Source: Rudaea sp. (GTDB taxonomy: Bacteria; Pseudomonadota; Gammaproteobacteria; Xanthomonadales; Rhodanobacteraceae). From it: DNA of 64,000 bases. Below, piece by piece: positions 41,692 through 50,634 of the stretch. Positions within the stretch are counted from its first letter, which is position 1, and each line of letters opens with the position of its first letter. Made by a program: the position numbers and the translations under genes. Under the pieces are notes generated by a model, which was not told the DNA's origin, did no database searches, and saw nothing but the letters and a program-made list of their open reading frames with translations. Where the stretch lies: positions 186,001 through 250,000 of the forward strand of contig JARLJU010000236.1 in assembly GCA_031291055.1 (NCBI GenBank), given 5' to 3'.

Positions 41692-42252
41692 TTGACCGAT
41701 ACCGCATCACGCCCGACCGCGAACGAGAACTACCTGCTGATCAATGCTTTCGCCACGCAGGCGCGCTCGCCGCTGGTCGCCATCACCAGACGCATCACCG
41801 ATTGCGGTTGCAATCTGGCCGAAACGCGAGTAGCGGCCATCGGCAGCGACGTTTCGGTGCTGGTGCTGGCGCTCGGCCCCTGGGATGCGATCGCCAAGCT
41901 GGAATCGGCATTGTCGCGGCTGGAACGCGAAGAGCAGCTGCGTCTGGTGCATTTCCGTACCGGCCCCAAGCCCTCGCAAACGAATCTGCTGCCCTATGTG
42001 GTCGAAGTGGTCGCCGCCGACAAGCCGGGCATACTTTTCCAGATCGCCGAATTCTTCCAGCAGCACGGCATCAGCATTGAGCAATTGCAATCCACACGCT
42101 ACCGCGCGATGCAGACCGGCGCCGACATGTTTTCCGCGCAGATCACGGTCGGCATTCCGGCGAACACGCATATCGCGGCACTGCGCGACGATTTCCTCGA
42201 ATTCTGCGACGGCCTGAATCTCGATGCCATCATGGATCCGATGAAATACTGA
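41692..42252 (+). CDS. gcvR: ACT-domain protein, glycine cleavage repressor-like (GcvR)
   Basis: Protein of 186 aa with two ACT domains: one from NYLLINAFATQARSPLVAITRRI, the second from YVVEVVAADKPGILFQIAEFF. GcvR binds GcvA and glycine to repress the glycine cleavage system in E. coli; no gcvA is seen here. The likely start is TTG at 41692-41694. The dapA-bamC / gcvR-bcp divergent arrangement matches E. coli. Confidence 0.85.
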   Translation: MTDTASRPTANENYLLINAFATQARSPLVAITRRITDCGCNLAETRVAAIGSDVSVLVLALGPWDAIAKLESALSRLEREEQLRLVHFRTGPKPSQTNLLPYVVEVVAADKPGILFQIAEFFQQHGISIEQLQSTRYRAMQTGADMFSAQITVGIPANTHIAALRDDFLEFCDGLNLDAIMDPMKY

Positions 42253-42716
42253 TGCTGAAGCCTGGCGACAAGGTTCCGGATTTGCGCGGCCAGACCGCCG
42301 ATGGCGCTGTGCGATTGCGCGATCTGAAGGGCAAGTTCGTCGCCGTATACTTTTATCCGAAGGACAGCACGCCGGGCTGTACCCGTCAAGCGCAGGACTT
42401 CCGCGACCTGCAGAAAATCTTCGCCAAGAAAGGCGCGATCGTAATCGGCGTATCCCGGGACTCGCTCAAGTCGCACGAAAATTTCCGCGAGAAGCAGGGG
42501 TTGGCGTTTGCCCTGGTTGCCGACACCGATGAAACCTGGTGCCGCGCCTTCGATGTGATCCACGAAAAAGTGCTCTACGGCAAGCGCTATCTGGGAATCG
42601 TGCGCAGCACCTTTCTGATTGGCCCGGACGGCCGTCTGCGCCGCGAATGGCGTGGCGTCAAGGTGCCTGGACACGCAGCCGCAGTGCTGGAGGCGCTGGA
42701 TGCGGAGAGTGCGTAA
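42252..42716 (+). CDS. bcp: Thioredoxin-dependent peroxiredoxin Bcp/PrxQ
   Basis: Protein of 154 aa. The peroxidatic Cys43 lies in YPKDSTPGCTRQ. The resolving Cys usually five residues later is Gln48, so this is not the standard Cys-x4-Cys Bcp. Cys97 (ETWCRAF) is the other candidate. It reduces peroxides and hydroperoxides. The ATG shares one base with the gcvR stop (TGATG). Confidence 0.93.
   Translation: MLKPGDKVPDLRGQTADGAVRLRDLKGKFVAVYFYPKDSTPGCTRQAQDFRDLQKIFAKKGAIVIGVSRDSLKSHENFREKQGLAFALVADTDETWCRAFDVIHEKVLYGKRYLGIVRSTFLIGPDGRLRREWRGVKVPGHAAAVLEALDAESA
42345..42354 (-). repeat. Decamer AAAAGTATAC, copy 5 (inside bcp)
   Basis: Exact copy on the minus strand; the sense strand encodes V-Y-F-Y. 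A one-mismatch relative, GCATACTTTTCC, lies at 42029-42040 in gcvR. Confidence 0.6.
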
Positions 42717-42811
42717 GGCTTGCGTTTGTCTGCTTCCCGCGCCGCTGCGCGCGGGTCGTGGTTTTCCCCATTCCGCTTCATCACGTCAATTCCAAACAGA
42801 GTGACCTTCGC

Positions 42812-44221
42812 ATGACCCGAGGCAAGCGCATCTACGTGCTCGATACCAACGTGCTGATGCACGATCCGACCGCCCTGTTCCGCTTCGAGGAGCATGACGT
42901 TTTCCTGCCTATGACCGTGCTCGAGGAACTCGACGCTGCCAAGAAAGGCACCTCGGAAGTATCGCGCAACGCACGTCAAGTCAGCCGTTTCATCAACGAG
43001 TTGATCGAACGCGGCAACGGCAAGCACATCGAACAGGGACTCGAGCTGCGTCTGCCGCAAGGGATCCAGCTCGAACGCGGCGCGCACGTTGGACGTCTAT
43101 ATTTCCAGACGTTGGATATCGACGAACCGGTTGCCGGGAAGAAGCGGCAATTGCCGGACAACCTGATCCTTGCGTCGATCGTTGCCCTGCGCGAACACAA
43201 GCACAAAGGCGAAGCGGAAGGCCCGGTAGTGCTGGTGTCCAAGGACATCAACCTGCGCATCAAGGCCTCGATCTACGGGATCTCGGCCGAGGACTATGAG
43301 AACGATCGTGCGCTGGATGATTTCAGCCTGCTTTTTGCCGGGCACACCGAGCTGCAGCGAGACTTCTGGGATCGACATCCGGAAGTGCGTTCGTGGTCCG
43401 AGCGTGGGCACACTTTCTACGAGGTGAAACTGCTCAAGGATGAAGAATGGCATCCGCATCAGTTCCTTTACCTGCCGGAAGAAAACGATGTCGAATTGCG
43501 CGTATTGCGCGTGCACGAAGGCGTCGCAACGTTGCAGATCGTGGAGGATTTCCGCAACGGCTCGCATTCCGTCTGGGGTGTCACCGCGCGCAATCGCGAA
43601 CAGAATTTCGCGCTGAACGCGCTGATGGACCCGGAAGTGGATTTCGTCACCCTGATGGGCACCGCCGGTACCGGCAAGACCTTGCTGGCGCTCGCCGCGG
43701 GGCTGGCTCAGACCATGGACCAGCAACGTTACCGCGAGATCATCATGACCCGCGCCACGGTTTCAGTCGGCGAGGACATCGGTTTCCTGCCCGGAACGGA
43801 AGAGGAAAAGATGACGCCCTGGATGGGCGCACTGACCGACAATCTCGAAGTGCTGGCCACACCGCAAGAAGGCGGCGGCTGGGGTCGCGCGGCAACCAAC
43901 GATCTGTTGGCGTCGCGGATCAAAATCCGTTCGCTCAACTTCATGCGCGGCCGCACCTTCCTCAATCGCTACGTCATCATTGACGAGGCGCAGAACCTGA
44001 CGCCGAAACAGATGAAGACATTGGTCACGCGTGCGGGTCCGGGCAGCAAGATCATCTGCCTGGGCAACGTCGAGCAGATCGATACGCCCTATCTGACCGA
44101 GACAACCTCCGGCCTCACCTACGCGGTTGACCGGTTCAAAGGCTGGCGCCACTCCGCGCATGTCACGTTGCGTCGTGGCGAGCGGTCCCGCCTTGCCGAT
44201 TATGCGTCGGAGATGCTCTAG
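42812..44221 (+). CDS. PIN-PhoH fusion protein (PhoH2-type)
   Basis: Protein of 469 aa. The N-terminal PIN ribonuclease domain (RIYVLDTNVLMHD, about residues 1-150, with acidic ELD and DNLI residues) is joined to a C-terminal PhoH ATPase domain with Walker A GTAGTGKTLLALA and Walker B YVIIDEAQN. PhoH2 proteins are RNA helicase-ribonucleases linked to toxin-antitoxin biology. The ATG at 42812 starts the PIN domain; the frame extends upstream as a shadow of bcp. Confidence 0.92.
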   Translation: MTRGKRIYVLDTNVLMHDPTALFRFEEHDVFLPMTVLEELDAAKKGTSEVSRNARQVSRFINELIERGNGKHIEQGLELRLPQGIQLERGAHVGRLYFQTLDIDEPVAGKKRQLPDNLILASIVALREHKHKGEAEGPVVLVSKDINLRIKASIYGISAEDYENDRALDDFSLLFAGHTELQRDFWDRHPEVRSWSERGHTFYEVKLLKDEEWHPHQFLYLPEENDVELRVLRVHEGVATLQIVEDFRNGSHSVWGVTARNREQNFALNALMDPEVDFVTLMGTAGTGKTLLALAAGLAQTMDQQRYREIIMTRATVSVGEDIGFLPGTEEEKMTPWMGALTDNLEVLATPQEGGGWGRAATNDLLASRIKIRSLNFMRGRTFLNRYVIIDEAQNLTPKQMKTLVTRAGPGSKIICLGNVEQIDTPYLTETTSGLTYAVDRFKGWRHSAHVTLRRGERSRLADYASEML

Positions 44222-44285
44222 CCCGCGGCGCCAAATCCGGCCGGCGCAGGAGCAATCCGATGCCATCGGCGCGCGCCGGATCGAA

Positions 44286-44313
44286 CAAAAAAACGGGAGC
44301 CTTCGGCTCCCGT
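44286..44313 (-). terminator. Rho-independent terminator (leftward)
   Basis: ACGGGAGCC and GGCTCCCGT form a nine-bp stem with a TTC loop; read leftward it is followed by eight T. It ends the transcript of the outer-membrane protein gene and is placed between two convergent genes. Confidence 0.88.
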
Positions 44314-44376
44314 CAAACTTTCCTTGCAGCCCTGAATGGGGTTCAAGAAACGGCCATCGGAACAGCCGCGGCTCGA

Positions 44377-45597
44377 TCAGAAACGCGTAATCCAGACTGC
44401 TTCGTATTCGATCTGGTTGCCATTGCCCGCATCGCGCAGGCTGTTGCTCGTTGGAATGCCGAGCACGAACTGGGTCGGCGCGTAGGTCGCGGCCAGACGC
44501 AGACTGGAATTCCCGCCGAATGCACGGGCGAAGGCGAATTCGATGTCATGCGAGGACAGATACGGCTCCAGCGCATTCTGCAACAACGGCGACGTCGGCA
44601 GAGGCTGTTCCCGCGAACTCAGGTGCAGCGACCAGGTGCCGAATGTGCGGTCCTGCCACGACACGCCGAGTGAATAGACACTCAGGTTCTGCCAGGCGAA
44701 TGTCGGGCTGATCTCGCTGCCGAGCAGGACGAGGAAACGCGTGGGCAGCGCATCGCTGGTGAACGGCTCGATCGCGCTGTACATCACGCGCTGTACTCCG
44801 GCATCCATCTTCAACTCCGGCGTCAGCGCATAGCCCAGGCCGATGTTGGCACTGGCCGGAATATCGAAACTGCCCGGCTCCGAATACACGCCGCGGTAGT
44901 TGTTGAACGCATCCATGTTGACGCGCGATTGATAGCCGACCTGCCAGCTCAGGCGATCGGTGATTGCGCTGTTGAGGTCCACGCGCATGCCCGTGCCATA
45001 GGAACCCACATTGCCGCGCAGCGAATATGGGCCGGTCGCAAAACCAGTGTCGTCCTGGACGGAAACGCTGTCCACTCCCAGGCCCAGACCGGCGAAACGC
45101 TGGTAGGCGAAGATCGCGGAGAAACTCACCGCGCTGTTGTCGCCCCAGCGCTGCGACACCGAGGGGGCGACAACGTAGCGCTGTATGCCCGGCGTGGAAT
45201 CCTGCCACAGACTCGATGACTCGGCGGCAATGAACAATGGCGTGTCCGCCACCCTGGATTTGATGAAGGCTACCTGTATCGGCGGCGAATTGTTCGAAGC
45301 GCCGGTGAAATGCGACGCCGGGGGGGCGAAATGGGCGTTGCCGCGATCGAACAACGACGGCGGTGCCGGTGGCGAAGAATGATCGTCAGCCCATGAGAAC
45401 CCGGGCTTCAGATCGGCCAGCGCATAGTCGCGCCAGGCGTCGAGTATACTTGTCGATTCGGCAAGCTCTGCAAGGGAAGACATACGCTGTTCCGAACGCA
45501 GCTCGCCCGGCGCGGCCATCGCGAAAGAAAGCGGGAGCGACAGGATCAAGCCCGCCGCTCCCGCAAATTTTTTGACTTTCGCTGTTGACCGACGCAT
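44377..45597 (-). CDS. Putative outer-membrane beta-barrel protein
   Basis: Protein of 406 aa with a signal peptide (KKFAGAAGLILSLPLSFAMA) and a C-terminal Phe in VWITRF, the usual terminal residue of outer-membrane barrels. The second half alternates polar and hydrophobic residues as strands (SVSQRWGDNSAVSFSAIF, LSWQVGYQSRVNMDAF). A FadL/OmpP1-like transporter is possible, but I recognise no diagnostic motif. Starts at 45597 (MRRSTAKVK) or 45690 are both open; the former gives a normal signal peptide. Confidence 0.75.
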   Translation of the reverse strand: MRRSTAKVKKFAGAAGLILSLPLSFAMAAPGELRSEQRMSSLAELAESTSILDAWRDYALADLKPGFSWADDHSSPPAPPSLFDRGNAHFAPPASHFTGASNNSPPIQVAFIKSRVADTPLFIAAESSSLWQDSTPGIQRYVVAPSVSQRWGDNSAVSFSAIFAYQRFAGLGLGVDSVSVQDDTGFATGPYSLRGNVGSYGTGMRVDLNSAITDRLSWQVGYQSRVNMDAFNNYRGVYSEPGSFDIPASANIGLGYALTPELKMDAGVQRVMYSAIEPFTSDALPTRFLVLLGSEISPTFAWQNLSVYSLGVSWQDRTFGTWSLHLSSREQPLPTSPLLQNALEPYLSSHDIEFAFARAFGGNSSLRLAATYAPTQFVLGIPTSNSLRDAGNGNQIEYEAVWITRF

Positions 45598-45723
45598 AGC
45601 CCGTAATGCGTTAGGAGTGTGATTGTCTCCAAGCCCATATTGGCAAAAAAGCAACACCGCGTCAAGCAAATAATTGCGCCGGCGAATCATTGAATCTTTC
45701 TATTCCTCAACAGGTTTTATTGC

Positions 45724-46587
45724 ATGCCCATGCCTCGTGGATCCGCTGCTGCGAAAAGCGCGTTGCGAAAGAACAACAAGAATTCAACGGCTGGCAAGCG
45801 GGCCGTCAGCGTACTTACGATCGCCGGCTCCGATTCTGGCGGTTGCGCAGGCACGCAGGCCGATCTGAAGACCTTCGCCGCCATGGGGCTGCACGGCCTC
45901 AGCGTCATCACCGCCATTACTGCGCAGAACACGTGCGAAATCGTTTCTGTCCACCGCGTGCCGATCAAGCAAGTCGAGCAACAGTTGCAAGCGCTGTTCG
46001 CTGATTTCGACATCGCCGCAGTCAAGATCGGCATGCTCGGTTCCGCGGCAACGATCCGCGCGGTTGCAAGTTTCCTGCGCGAACACTGCCGGGTCCCGAT
46101 CGTGCTCGATCCAGTAATCGTTTCCAGCAGTGGCAGCCGCCTGCTGCCGGCGCGCGCACTCGTTGCGCTGCGCGAGGAGCTTGTTCCCGTGGCCGACATA
46201 CTCACACCGAACGTGCCCGAAGCCTCCGCTTTTCTGGGCAGACTCCTGATCACGCCGCAGGATCTGCGCAATGCGTCCCGCGATCTGCTTGGTCTCGGCG
46301 CAAAATCCGTCCTGCTCAAGGGCGGCCATCATGAGGGCGATCCCGTTTGCGACTATCTGATCGATGCAAGCGGAACCAATACCTTTTGCCACGTACGTTT
46401 GCCGATCCTCGTCCGCGGCACCGGTTGTGTGCTGTCCGCAGCCATTGCCGCAGGCCTGGCACAGGGACGCACTCGCGTTGCCGCCGTGCGCGTTGCAGAA
46501 GAGTATTTGCAGGACGCATTGCGCAGAGCCTACCGCGCAGGCAAATCCGCATTTTTGACGCTACCGCCAGGATTGACAGGCGAGTAG
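45724..46587 (+). CDS. thiD: Hydroxymethylpyrimidine/phosphomethylpyrimidine kinase
   Basis: Protein of 287 aa in the ribokinase family making HMP-PP for thiamine. Motifs are [52 protein letters not shown] and [16 protein letters not shown]. The N-terminal 27 residues are a basic extension, so the true start may be later. No other thiamine gene is nearby. Confidence 0.94.
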   Translation: MPMPRGSAAAKSALRKNNKNSTAGKRAVSVLTIAGSDSGGCAGTQADLKTFAAMGLHGLSVITAITAQNTCEIVSVHRVPIKQVEQQLQALFADFDIAAVKIGMLGSAATIRAVASFLREHCRVPIVLDPVIVSSSGSRLLPARALVALREELVPVADILTPNVPEASAFLGRLLITPQDLRNASRDLLGLGAKSVLLKGGHHEGDPVCDYLIDASGTNTFCHVRLPILVRGTGCVLSAAIAAGLAQGRTRVAAVRVAEEYLQDALRRAYRAGKSAFLTLPPGLTGE

Positions 46588-46683
46588 TCAGCCTTAGTGT
46601 TGCTATGATCAGCCCAAGGGTAATGTGATAGATAACACCACGGCGACAAACAACCCAGATTCGATCGCGCACGGGATGCCATC

Positions 46684-46980
46684 ATGAAAATAAACCTCCT
46701 GCTGCTTTGCCTCGGCATGGCCACCACCGCGTCAGCCGCGGATGTACCGCTTGCGTCAGCGCAGCCGCAACCGCTGGCACCTGCGGCCGGTCTGAAGGCC
46801 GCCACGACGAAACCCGCAACGATGCACCGGGTACCTTCGCCCAGCATCAGCGAAACCAGGGTAACGCGCAACGCGGATGGCAGTCTGACCCTGAATTGCG
46901 TGCAAAGACCCAATCCGAAGATCGGCGGCCTCGCTGCCGGCGCCGCACAGCCACAGTCCGTGACACCGAAGCAGCCGTGA
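46684..46980 (+). CDS. Small exported hypothetical protein
   Basis: Protein of 98 aa with a clear signal peptide (MKINLLLLCLGMATTASAA). The mature part is rich in Pro, Ala, Thr and Gln, with a single Cys (LNCVQRP). I recognise no family. It has a GGGA SD-like tract. Its stop overlaps a GTG in the frame of the downstream protease (GTGA), hinting at co-translation. Confidence 0.65.
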   Translation: MKINLLLLCLGMATTASAADVPLASAQPQPLAPAAGLKAATTKPATMHRVPSPSISETRVTRNADGSLTLNCVQRPNPKIGGLAAGAAQPQSVTPKQP

Positions 46981-47021
46981 TCTATCCAGACATGACCTAT
47001 CCAGACACGACCGGCCCGAAC

Positions 47022-49478
47022 ATGAAGTATACAAAATCGCATTGCCCATTTCGTGTACTGGTTGCGGCGGCGATGCTCCTCGCCGCGAATATCGCCGCCG
47101 CCGCTACGGCCCTGCAATCGGGAACAGCGGTCGGGCTGAACCTGCAGGCGAGCACCTTCATCCCGAATTTCTATCTCGACGTCGACGGCTCGGCCAAGCA
47201 GCTCACCGTGAACGTGGTTGGCAATGGCGGCGATCTGGACCTGTTCCTGCGCTTCGGCTCGCCATTTCCCGAGCAGAGCACGACAACGACCGTTCCCACG
47301 GTCAGCGAAGATCTGTTGAACCGCTACGCCCATTACCACGCCGTCAGCAGTTCCTCGACGGAATCGATCGTCGTACTGCCCTCCAGCCGCATTCCCCTGC
47401 AGGCCGGACGCTGGTACATCTCCGTGATCAATGCGTCCCAGTCGGGCGCAACCGGGACGTTGACCGCGACTTCCGCGACAACTTTGCCAATCGGCAGGAT
47501 CAACGTCGATTTCGGCAACCCGAGTACCGGCAACAGCGACCCGGCAAACGATTGCGACGACAGCTTCTGGACCGATACCACGCCGGCAACGCCGGTGGGC
47601 GGCAATACCGGCGCGACACTGGGCATGCAACGGCAGAATGCGCTCACCTATGCCGCGAACGAACTCGTGCAGCAGTTGCAGATTCCGGTTTCAATTACCG
47701 TTCACGCCTGCGGTGCACATCTGGGCGGCACGGCCCAGTCGGCCATTCTGGCGCATGCGGCGCCGCTGTCGTATCTGTTCGACGATCCGCAGTTTCCCAT
47801 CGCCTCGCTGCCGAAAAAGTATACCTGGTACTCGAGCACGGCGGCCGTGCGCCTGTCCGGGACCAGCGGCTGCGGACTGGGTGGCGGCGATTGCAACGGT
47901 GTGGACAACGAGGAAATTGAGGCGACATTCAACGAGGACATCGGCACTCCGGGTGTCGTCGGCGGCGAGCAGTTCTACCTGGGTTTCGATGCGGACCCCT
48001 CACCAAACCGCTCGGTGGACTTTGTCAGCATCGCGATGCACGAGATGACGCACGGCCTGGGATTCTTCGGCCTGGTGAACCTGGACTCGACGCAAGGTCC
48101 GGTCGGCGCCAAGGCCGGCATTGCGACTGATTCCGGCGGCAATATGACGATCGCATTCAGCAATCTCAGCGAAGGGCCGTACGACGACATTTACGATGAC
48201 AATATCGCCATCGTGAACGCCAGCGACAGCGCGTACACGCCTTTCATGGGTTATGAGGTCAACGGCTCCGAAGACGCGGCAAGAGCGGCGGCAGTGACAT
48301 CCGGGCCGGTCATTGCCAGCGCCGGGCAATATATCCCAGGAAACCAGACCGGAATCCGCTGGTCGGATCCAGTGGCTGCCAATGCCAGCGGCATCAACGC
48401 GAACTTCGGCAAACCTGCACCGGATGACTTTCCAAGCCTGTACGCGCCGTGTGACGAAACCAAGACATCGACCTGCGCCACCCAGCCCTCGTCGACGCTG
48501 TCGCACACGATCCAGCCGGGCGACATGATGAATGCGTTCTACTCAAGCGTGAATTTGCGCCAGATGGGTCTGGCCGTGCCGATGCTGGCGCCGTTGGGAT
48601 GGTCGAATGTCGCCACCACGATGCCGGTTTTCGGCCAGCCGGTTCCCAGCAACTGGTACGACCGCACGCACGGCGGCCACGGATTCGATTTCCAGCTCCT
48701 CACCCGCGATCCAACTTACGGGCAGGACACCTACTTCCTTACTTTCTACACCTATGAAAGCGATGGCACGCCGGAGTGGTACCAGGCGCTGGGGCGTCTG
48801 GTCGACGGCGTCTTCGTCCCGTATATTCAAGCCAACGGCAGCACGCTGTACCGCCTGATTTACACCAGCACGGCTGTTGGCGGCATCGCTTTCCAGGCCG
48901 ACAATGTGGATGGCTCGATCATCGTCGATTTCAACCAGGCGTCGCAGGCGCCGGCCTGCCGCAATGTCGACCGCAGCAGCGCCTCGCAGCTCGCCGTGAT
49001 GAGCTGGAGCATCGGCAACGATTCCGCCCAATGGTGCGTCGAGCCGATCGTGCCGCTCTCGGCGCACGCCAATCCGGATTTCAACGGTCACTGGTTTGCA
49101 CCCAGCGACTCCGGCTGGGGCATGGAAATTCTCGATGTCAGCACCGCCGCGTCACCCGCGATAATTGTATACATGTACTATCCGGGCCCCGATGGCCAGC
49201 CGGCATGGGCAACGGCCTCCGGCACGCTGACGGCGGGCAACACGGTCAGCATGCCATTGCAGCAGATTGCCGATGGTTATTGCCGAACATGCACGCCGCC
49301 AGCGACATTTAGTGCGGACACGATCGGCTCGATCACGCTGATGTTTGATCCGCACGCGCCCAATCCGGCGGCGGCTCCCACCGGTTCGGCCACCATTTTG
49401 GCGAATTACCCCGGCGGCGGCGGATTCGATCGCACGAATATCGCGATTCAGATGCTGTCGCTGCAGACCGGAGAATAA
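47022..49478 (+). CDS. Secreted zinc metalloprotease with PPC-like and repeated Trp-rich C-terminal domains
   Basis: Protein of 818 aa. A signal peptide (FRVLVAAAMLLAANIAAAA) is followed by a PPC-like beta domain (about 40-150, GGDLDLFLRFG) and a catalytic region with HEMTHGLGF at residues 340-348, a HExxHxxGF zinc site. From about 540 there are two copies of a domain: SNWYDRTHGGHGFDF... and GHWFAPSDSGWGMEI..., each continuing to a Y-x-Y...DG-P-W strand. Start choice is uncertain: ATG 47022 fits the signal peptide, but ATG 46992 and GTG 46977 are in frame. Confidence 0.82.
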   Translation: MKYTKSHCPFRVLVAAAMLLAANIAAAATALQSGTAVGLNLQASTFIPNFYLDVDGSAKQLTVNVVGNGGDLDLFLRFGSPFPEQSTTTTVPTVSEDLLNRYAHYHAVSSSSTESIVVLPSSRIPLQAGRWYISVINASQSGATGTLTATSATTLPIGRINVDFGNPSTGNSDPANDCDDSFWTDTTPATPVGGNTGATLGMQRQNALTYAANELVQQLQIPVSITVHACGAHLGGTAQSAILAHAAPLSYLFDDPQFPIASLPKKYTWYSSTAAVRLSGTSGCGLGGGDCNGVDNEEIEATFNEDIGTPGVVGGEQFYLGFDADPSPNRSVDFVSIAMHEMTHGLGFFGLVNLDSTQGPVGAKAGIATDSGGNMTIAFSNLSEGPYDDIYDDNIAIVNASDSAYTPFMGYEVNGSEDAARAAAVTSGPVIASAGQYIPGNQTGIRWSDPVAANASGINANFGKPAPDDFPSLYAPCDETKTSTCATQPSSTLSHTIQPGDMMNAFYSSVNLRQMGLAVPMLAPLGWSNVATTMPVFGQPVPSNWYDRTHGGHGFDFQLLTRDPTYGQDTYFLTFYTYESDGTPEWYQALGRLVDGVFVPYIQANGSTLYRLIYTSTAVGGIAFQADNVDGSIIVDFNQASQAPACRNVDRSSASQLAVMSWSIGNDSAQWCVEPIVPLSAHANPDFNGHWFAPSDSGWGMEILDVSTAASPAIIVYMYYPGPDGQPAWATASGTLTAGNTVSMPLQQIADGYCRTCTPPATFSADTIGSITLMFDPHAPNPAAAPTGSATILANYPGGGGFDRTNIAIQMLSLQTGE
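47815..47824 (+). repeat. Decamer AAAAGTATAC, copy 6 (inside metalloprotease gene)
   Basis: Exact copy on the plus strand, encoding part of K-K-Y-T-W. The octamer core also occurs at 47025-47032 near the start of the same gene. Confidence 0.6.
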
Positions 49479-49515
49479 TCGTCACGTCATCGCTGTGGCT
49501 TGCGGCTTGCGCAGC

Positions 49516-50544
49516 TCACGCCGCCAGCGGGTTGATGTCGCGCACGCGCTCGATCAGTGCATCGGCAAAGCTTTCGGTGGTGCCGGCGCCGCCGAGATCG
49601 GGCGTGACACGATCCTTTGCCGCGAGGGTCGCGCGGATTGCCGCACGCAGGCGGCGGGCGTGATCTTCCATGCCCATGTGACCGAGCATCTGGGCGGCGG
49701 CAAGCAACAGTGCGCAGGGGTTGGCCACGCCTTTGCCTGCGATGTCGGGCGCCGAGCCGTGCACGGCCTCGAATATCGCCGCCTCGGTGCCGATATTCGC
49801 CCCCGGCGCCAGTCCCAGTCCGCCAACGAGGCCGGCGCACAGATCCGAAATGATGTCGCCGAACAGGTTGGTCGTGACGATCACATCGAACTGCTGCGGA
49901 TTCATCACCAGCTGCATGCAGGTGTTGTCGACGATCATCTCGTTGCAGGCGATGTCGGGATATTGCGCTGCGACTTCGCGCGCCACGTTCAGGAACAGTC
50001 CCGACGTGGTCTTCATGATGTTCGCCTTGTGCACAATGGTAACTTTTTTACGCGCCGCACGACGCGCTAGATCGAACGCGTAGCGCACGATGCGCTCGGA
50101 ACCCCGCCGGGTGACCTTGATCAGGGACTGTGCCGCCTCGCCGTCCGCGGTCAGGGTCTGGCCTTCGGCACCGTAGGCACCTTCGGTATTCTCGCGCACG
50201 GTGATGATGTCGATACCGTCGAAGCGTGCCTTCGTACCCGGCATGGTGATCGCAGGGCGCAGGTTGGCGTACAGATCGAAGCGTCGGCGCAATTCGACAT
50301 TGAGCGAGGAAAACCCACCGCCGATCGGCGTCGTCAGCGGGCTCTTCAGGGCCACGCGATGGCGGGCAATGCTCTCCAGCGTCGCCGCGGGCAGCAACTC
50401 GCCGAACTGCTCTTGCGCGGCGAGGCCGGCTTCGACGAATTCGTAGTTCAATCCTACATTCAAGGCGTCGAGCACGCGCAATGTGGCCTGCATGATTTCC
50501 GGACCGATGCCGTCGCCGCGAATCACGGCAATCGTTTTACTCAT
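49516..50544 (-). CDS. Isocitrate dehydrogenase, NAD-dependent type
   Basis: Protein of 342 aa in the isocitrate/isopropylmalate dehydrogenase family. IRGDGIGPEIM, LKSPLTTPIGGGFSSLNV, RENTEGAYGAEGQ, HKANIMK and TTNLFGDIISDL are intact. SSLNVxLRRxFDLYANLRP is the short IDH form, which in Xanthomonadales uses NAD. The ATG at 50542-50544 (MSKTIAVIRGDG) matches homologues; a GTG two codons earlier has better SD spacing. It stands alone. Confidence 0.92.
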   Translation of the reverse strand: MSKTIAVIRGDGIGPEIMQATLRVLDALNVGLNYEFVEAGLAAQEQFGELLPAATLESIARHRVALKSPLTTPIGGGFSSLNVELRRRFDLYANLRPAITMPGTKARFDGIDIITVRENTEGAYGAEGQTLTADGEAAQSLIKVTRRGSERIVRYAFDLARRAARKKVTIVHKANIMKTTSGLFLNVAREVAAQYPDIACNEMIVDNTCMQLVMNPQQFDVIVTTNLFGDIISDLCAGLVGGLGLAPGANIGTEAAIFEAVHGSAPDIAGKGVANPCALLLAAAQMLGHMGMEDHARRLRAAIRATLAAKDRVTPDLGGAGTTESFADALIERVRDINPLAA

Positions 50545-50634
50545 GAACACGGTTACTCCAATGAAAAACTAACGAAGTCAGCCTCTCATTATCCTGTATA
50601 CTTCAAGCCCTAACAAGGAATCGCCCGCCTGACC

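Noticed and set aside
42812..44221. PIN-PhoH protein as part of a separate toxin-antitoxin pair with a small upstream antitoxin
   Set aside because: The 95 bases upstream contain no plausible small antitoxin gene; the frame reaching 42539 is a bcp shadow.
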